A program made the translations under genes and the position numbers. A DNA stretch of 16,745 nt from DASXRA01 sp035263725 (GTDB taxonomy: Bacteria; Actinomycetota; Actinomycetes; Mycobacteriales; Jatrophihabitantaceae), in contig DATFRC010000058.1 of assembly GCA_035263725.1 (NCBI GenBank), forward strand, positions 1 through 16,745, written 5' to 3'. Below, one piece after another: positions 13,802-16,745 of this stretch. A model generated the notes under the pieces. That model saw only the letters and a program-made list of their open reading frames with translations. It ran no database searches and had not been told where the DNA came from. Every line of letters starts with the position of its first letter. Position 1 is the first letter of the stretch.

Positions 13802-14550
13802 CCGACGGCCGCCATCACCTCGTCGCTCACGTCGAAGTTGGCGTAGACGTTCTGCACATCGTCGCAGTCCTCGAGCGCGTCGATGAGCCGGAAGACCTTG
13901 CGGGCGCCCTCCTCATCGAGCGGCACCGTCACGCTCGGCACGAACGACGCTTCGGCCGACTCGTAGTCGATGCCGGCCTTCTGCAAGGCGGTACGCACGG
14001 GAACCAGGTCGCTGGACTCGCTGACCACCTCGAACGCCTCGTCCAGGTCGTTGACCTCCTCTGCGCCGGCGTCGAGCACCGCGGCGAGGACGTCGTCCTC
14101 GGTGACGTCGCCGGCCTTGGGCACGATCACCACGCCCTTGCGGCTGAACAGGTAGGACACCGAGCCTGGGTCGGCCATGGAGCCGCCGTTGCGGCTCATC
14201 GCGGTGCGCACCTCGCCGGCGGCGCGGTTGCGGTTGTCCGTGAGGCACTCGATGAGGATCGCGACACCGTTCGGCCCGTAGCCCTCGTACGTGATCGTCT
14301 GCCATTCGGAGCCGCCGGCCTCGGCGCCGGAGCCGCGCTTGACGGCGCGGTCGATGTTGTCGAGGGGTACCGAGTTCTTGCGGGCCTTCTGAATGGCGTC
14401 GTACAGCGTCGGGTTGCCGTCCGGATCACCGCCGCCGGTGCGCGCCGCCACCTCGATGTTCTTGATCAGCTTCGCGAAGAGCTTGCCCCGCTTGGCGTCT
14501 ACCACAGCCTTCTTATGCTTCGTCGTGGCCCACTTCGAGTGGCCGCTCAT
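13798..14550 (-). CDS. yebC: YebC/PmpR family protein
   Basis: A 250-residue cytoplasmic member of the YebC/TACO1 family, described as transcriptional regulators and, in more recent work, as factors easing ribosome stalling at proline runs. The N-terminal signature MSGHSKWATTKHKKAVVDAKRGK is split here as MSGHSKWATTKHKK (1-14) then VVDAKRGK. Also seen are GPNGVAILIECLTDNRNR near residues 90-108 and the RNGG segment near 121. Length is typical. ATG 14550 overlaps the pdxT stop as ATGA. It is the last gene of the pdxS operon. In many bacteria yebC lies next to ruvC; here the M50 gene sits between. Confidence 0.96.
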   Translation of the reverse strand: MSGHSKWATTKHKKAVVDAKRGKLFAKLIKNIEVAARTGGGDPDGNPTLYDAIQKARKNSVPLDNIDRAVKRGSGAEAGGSEWQTITYEGYGPNGVAILIECLTDNRNRAAGEVRTAMSRNGGSMADPGSVSYLFSRKGVVIVPKAGDVTEDDVLAAVLDAGAEEVNDLDEAFEVVSESSDLVPVRTALQKAGIDYESAEASFVPSVTVPLDEEGARKVFRLIDALEDCDDVQNVYANFDVSDEVMAAVG

Positions 14551-15149
14551 CCTTGAGTCCTCACCATGTCGCTGAAGTACGCGTGCACGCGTCCGTCGCC
14601 CATCAGCTCGGGATGAAACGACGTAGCCAGCAGCTGTCGCTGGCGAACCGCCACAATCTTACCCGCGGCGGGTCCGGTGGTGACCGCCGCGAGGGGCGTG
14701 GCCGCGGGACCCACGGACTCGACCCAGGGCGCCCGGATGAATACCGCGTGCACCGGCTCGCCGTCGATGCCGGCGATGGTGAGGTCCTCCTCGAACGAGT
14801 CGACCTGGCGGCCGAACGCGTTGCGGCGCACGGTCATGTCCATGCCGCCGAACGTCTCCTGACCGGCCACGCCGTCGACGATCCGGTCCGCAAGCAGGAT
14901 CATGCCGGCGCATGAGCCGTACACGGGCAGCCCGTCGCCGATCAGCTTGCGCAGCGGCTCGATCAGGTCGAACGCGCGCGCCAGCTTCGCCATGGTCGTC
15001 GACTCGCCCCCCGGCAACACCAGGCCGGAAAGCTCCTCGAGCTCCTCGGGGCGGCGCACCGGCACGGCACGAACGCCGCAGGCGCGAAGCGTCGCGAGGT
15101 GTTCGGGGACGTCGCCCTGCAGAGCCAGCACGCCGATGGTGACAGACAC
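14547..15149 (-). CDS. pdxT: Pyridoxal 5'-phosphate synthase glutaminase subunit PdxT
   Basis: Releases ammonia from glutamine and channels it to PdxS for PLP synthesis. The protein has 200 residues in a class I glutamine amidotransferase fold: IGVLALQGDV (5-14), LPGGEST (45-51), catalytic C80 in YGSCAGM, and H179/E181 in SFHPEL. The open frame runs back to 15395 but overlaps the DUF2277 gene, so the real start is near IGVLALQG. I chose GTG 15149 (SVTIGVLALQG), with GGGG about 11 nt upstream; GTG 15161 is the alternative and adds four residues. Translationally coupled to yebC. Confidence 0.95.
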   Translation of the reverse strand: MSVTIGVLALQGDVPEHLATLRACGVRAVPVRRPEELEELSGLVLPGGESTTMAKLARAFDLIEPLRKLIGDGLPVYGSCAGMILLADRIVDGVAGQETFGGMDMTVRRNAFGRQVDSFEEDLTIAGIDGEPVHAVFIRAPWVESVGPAATPLAAVTTGPAAGKIVAVRQRQLLATSFHPELMGDGRVHAYFSDMVRTQG

Positions 15150-15180
15150 AGAGGAATTCACCCCGCGCGAGCGCTCATCG

Positions 15181-15438
15181 TCAGCGCCGGTGTGCCGTGG
15201 CGTTGGCGTACGGCTTGGCGTGCTTGGACGTGGACGAGCGCAGCACCAGACTGCCGAGCAACTCGGAGGTCGCGGCCGCGACCGCATCGACTGCCTGCTG
15301 GAAGGCCTCGGCGTTGGCGGCCGAAGGCGCGCGCATGCCGGCGACCTTGCGCACGTACTGCAGCGCCGCCGCCTCGATGTCGTAGTCGGTGACATTCTCG
15401 ACGAACGGCGCGCGCAGCGTGTGGATGTTGCGGCACAT
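15181..15438 (-). CDS. DUF2277 family small protein
   Basis: An 85-residue protein of the uncharacterised DUF2277 family, recognised by the opening MCRNIHTLRAP, the AAALQYVRKVAG segment (23-34) and AFQQAVDAVAAAT (45-57). Function is unknown; no catalytic motif, membrane segment or signal peptide is visible, although the conserved cysteine C2 is present. ATG 15438 lies 2 nt after the pdxS stop, and the stop is 31 nt before pdxT, so it is cotranscribed with the PLP synthase genes. In Mycobacterium the pdxS-pdxT gap holds the thioesterase gene tesB2 instead. Confidence 0.88.
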   Translation of the reverse strand: MCRNIHTLRAPFVENVTDYDIEAAALQYVRKVAGMRAPSAANAEAFQQAVDAVAAATSELLGSLVLRSSTSKHAKPYANATAHRR

Positions 15439-15440
15439 GG

Positions 15441-16349
15441 CTACCAGCCCCGTTCGGCGAGTCGATGCGGTACGGGCACGTCTTCGACGTTGATGCCGAC
15501 CATTGCCTCGCCGAGACCGCGGGAGGCCTTGGCGATGACGTCGGGGTCGTCGTAGAACGTGGTGGCCTTGACGATCGCCTCGGCGCGGCGGGCCGGGTCG
15601 CCGGACTTGAAGATTCCTGAGCCGACGAACACTCCTTCGGCGCCCAGCTGCATCATCATCGCCGCGTCGGCCGGCGTGGCGATGCCACCCGCCGTGAACA
15701 AGACGACCGGCAGCTTGCCCGCCTTCGCCACCTCGGCGACCAGTTCGTACGGCGCCTGAAGCTCCTTCGCCGCCACGAACAGCTCGTCCTCGGGCAGGTT
15801 CTGCAAGCGCCGAATCTCGGCCCGAATGGCACGCATGTGGGTGGTGGCGTTGGAGACGTCACCGGTGCCGGCCTCGCCTTTGGAACGGATCATCGCGGCG
15901 CCTTCGGTGATGCGCCGCAGCGCCTCCCCCAGGTTGGTCGCTCCGCACACGAACGGCACCGTGAACGCCCACTTGTCGATGTGGTTGGCGTAGTCGGCCG
16001 GGGTGAGCACTTCGGACTCGTCGATGTAGTCGACGCCGAGGCTCTGGAGCACCTGCGCTTCGACGAAGTGCCCGATGCGCGCCTTGGCCATGACCGGGAT
16101 GGAGACGGCCGCAATGATGCCGTCGATCATGTCGGGGTCGCTCATGCGCGAGACGCCGCCCTGTGCGCGGATGTCGGCGGGCACCCGCTCGAGTGCCATC
16201 ACCGCCACCGCGCCGGCGTCCTCCGCGATCTTGGCGTGCTCGGGCGTGACCACGTCCATGATCACGCCACCTTTGAGCATCTCGGCCATACCGCGTTTGA
16301 CGCGGGCCGTTCCGACGACGTGTTCTGTGGTGGGCTGGGCTTCGGGCAT
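15441..16349 (-). CDS. pdxS: Pyridoxal 5'-phosphate synthase lyase subunit PdxS
   Basis: Builds PLP from ribose 5-phosphate, glyceraldehyde 3-phosphate and ammonia supplied by PdxT. The protein has 302 residues with a TIM-barrel sequence: KRGMAEMLKGGVIMDVV (19-35), ALERVPADIRAQGGVSRM (52-69), MAKARIGHFVEAQ (86-98), KGEAGTGD (157-164) and FTAGGIATPADAAMM near 218-232. The active-site lysines lie in MAKAR and in the conserved GTGDV-to-helix region. ATG 16349 is preceded 7 nt upstream by a -10 box and by no ribosome-binding sequence, so the mRNA is probably leaderless. First gene of pdxS-DUF2277-pdxT-yebC. Confidence 0.97.
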   Translation of the reverse strand: MPEAQPTTEHVVGTARVKRGMAEMLKGGVIMDVVTPEHAKIAEDAGAVAVMALERVPADIRAQGGVSRMSDPDMIDGIIAAVSIPVMAKARIGHFVEAQVLQSLGVDYIDESEVLTPADYANHIDKWAFTVPFVCGATNLGEALRRITEGAAMIRSKGEAGTGDVSNATTHMRAIRAEIRRLQNLPEDELFVAAKELQAPYELVAEVAKAGKLPVVLFTAGGIATPADAAMMMQLGAEGVFVGSGIFKSGDPARRAEAIVKATTFYDDPDVIAKASRGLGEAMVGINVEDVPVPHRLAERGW

Positions 16350-16356
16350 GGCGTCA

Positions 16357-16362
16357 ATTCTA
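16357..16362 (-). promoter_or_regulatory. -10 box placing the pdxS mRNA start at its ATG
   Basis: TAGAAT on the minus strand is five of six to TATAAT and ends 7 bases before the pdxS ATG. Transcription should therefore begin at, or within a base of, the start codon. No clear -35. Confidence 0.65.
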
Positions 16363-16433
16363 GGGACGCCGAACCGCGCGCCCGCCGGGCCGATACGAAG
16401 CCATTGGCCAGGCGGCAGGTGGCATCCGGCGGA

Positions 16434-16745
16434 TCAGCTTGATAACGGCGCGCCCGTGGCGACCAGGATGACCCAGGCGCCACCGGGTGCGAGCGAGATC
16501 GGTTTACGGCCCGGGGTAAGCAGCGTCGTGCCGGCTTTCGCCGAGGGCCGCGACCAGGTCCCGTCGATGCGCTTGCCGTTACGGAAGACCACGACCTTGC
16601 CGTGGCCGATCGAGTGCGTGTACTGCGCCGGATTGCCCGCCACATCGACGTCGCCGGGGTGCACACTGACCTGGCAGTACTGCACGATCACGTTCGGTGT
16701 CGCGATCGCGCGGCCGTCGGCCGCCCGCTGCGGCACCCCGCCGAT
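16434..16745 (-). CDS. C-terminal part of a DUF3048-type protein (runs off the right edge)
   Basis: The last 103 codons of a gene that begins beyond the window. The visible sequence has IVQYCQVSVHPGD, a GHGKVVVFRNGKRIDGTWSRPS segment split by strands, then GRKPISLAPGGAWVILVATG at the end. This fits the C-terminal domain of DUF3048 proteins (YerB-like), which are usually secreted lipoproteins of unknown function; the signal peptide would lie outside the window. The fit is from remembered sequence patterns only. The gene ends 72 bases before the pdxS promoter, and no terminator was seen between them. Confidence 0.7.
   Translation of the reverse strand: MGGVPQRAADGRAIATPNVIVQYCQVSVHPGDVDVAGNPAQYTHSIGHGKVVVFRNGKRIDGTWSRPSAKAGTTLLTPGRKPISLAPGGAWVILVATGAPLSS

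Noticed and set aside
15150..15395. Upstream extension of the pdxT frame
   Set aside because: It overlaps the DUF2277 gene and is Arg/Ser-rich; PdxT relatives begin at the IGVLALQG segment.
1..16745. tRNA genes, CRISPR repeats, insertion sequences, prophage or integration sites
   Set aside because: No cloverleaf, regularly spaced repeat, transposase, integrase or terminal inverted repeat was noticed; the block is core chromosome.

Overview
The window is a stretch of high-GC actinobacterial chromosome. GTG starts are common, coding is dense with many 1-4 nt overlaps between genes, and promoters show actinobacterial TANNNT -10 boxes usually without a clear -35. The gene order (pdxS - pdxT - yebC - ruvCAB - yajC/secD/secF - apt - rel - peptidyl-prolyl isomerase - metallo-hydrolase - hisS) is the core block known from Mycobacterium and relatives. 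Several positions carry a different gene or gene version, which points away from mycobacteria and towards other actinomycetes. A genus cannot be named from the sequence.

Layout. 1-852 (-): 5' part of hisS, of a type unlike the mycobacterial one, coupled by a GTGA overlap to a metallo-beta-lactamase-fold hydrolase (849-1505, -). Divergent from it is a membrane-anchored Ser/Thr protein kinase (1653-3131, +), then a membrane-anchored FKBP-type prolyl isomerase with its own promoter (3229-3948, +). The bifunctional (p)ppGpp synthetase/hydrolase Rel (3945-6377, -) converges on the FKBP gene, and the two stop codons overlap. Next comes yajC-secD-secF-apt on the minus strand (10692 down to 6458), then ruvC-ruvA-ruvB (12923 down to 10784) behind a LexA/SOS operator. 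An M50 site-2-protease-family gene (13019-13801, +) is divergent from ruvC. It converges, again with overlapping stops, on the PLP operon pdxS-DUF2277-pdxT-yebC (16349 down to 13798). The right edge holds the C-terminal end of a DUF3048-type protein.

Functions: pyridoxal-phosphate synthesis (PdxS/PdxT), Holliday-junction processing (RuvABC), Sec translocation motor (YajC/SecD/SecF), adenine salvage (Apt), stringent response (Rel), extracytoplasmic folding (FKBP), envelope signalling (kinase), intramembrane proteolysis (M50) and tRNA-His charging (HisS).

No mobile element, CRISPR array, tRNA or rRNA was seen, and no stretch over 300 bases lacks a gene (longest gap 162 bases, between yajC and secD). 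I found no clearly new defence or mobile system. The most unusual points are the FKBP domain on a PpiB-type N-terminus, the divergent HisRS, the kinase with an unrecognised ectodomain, the ambiguous rel start, two stop-over-stop convergent junctions, and two probable leaderless genes.
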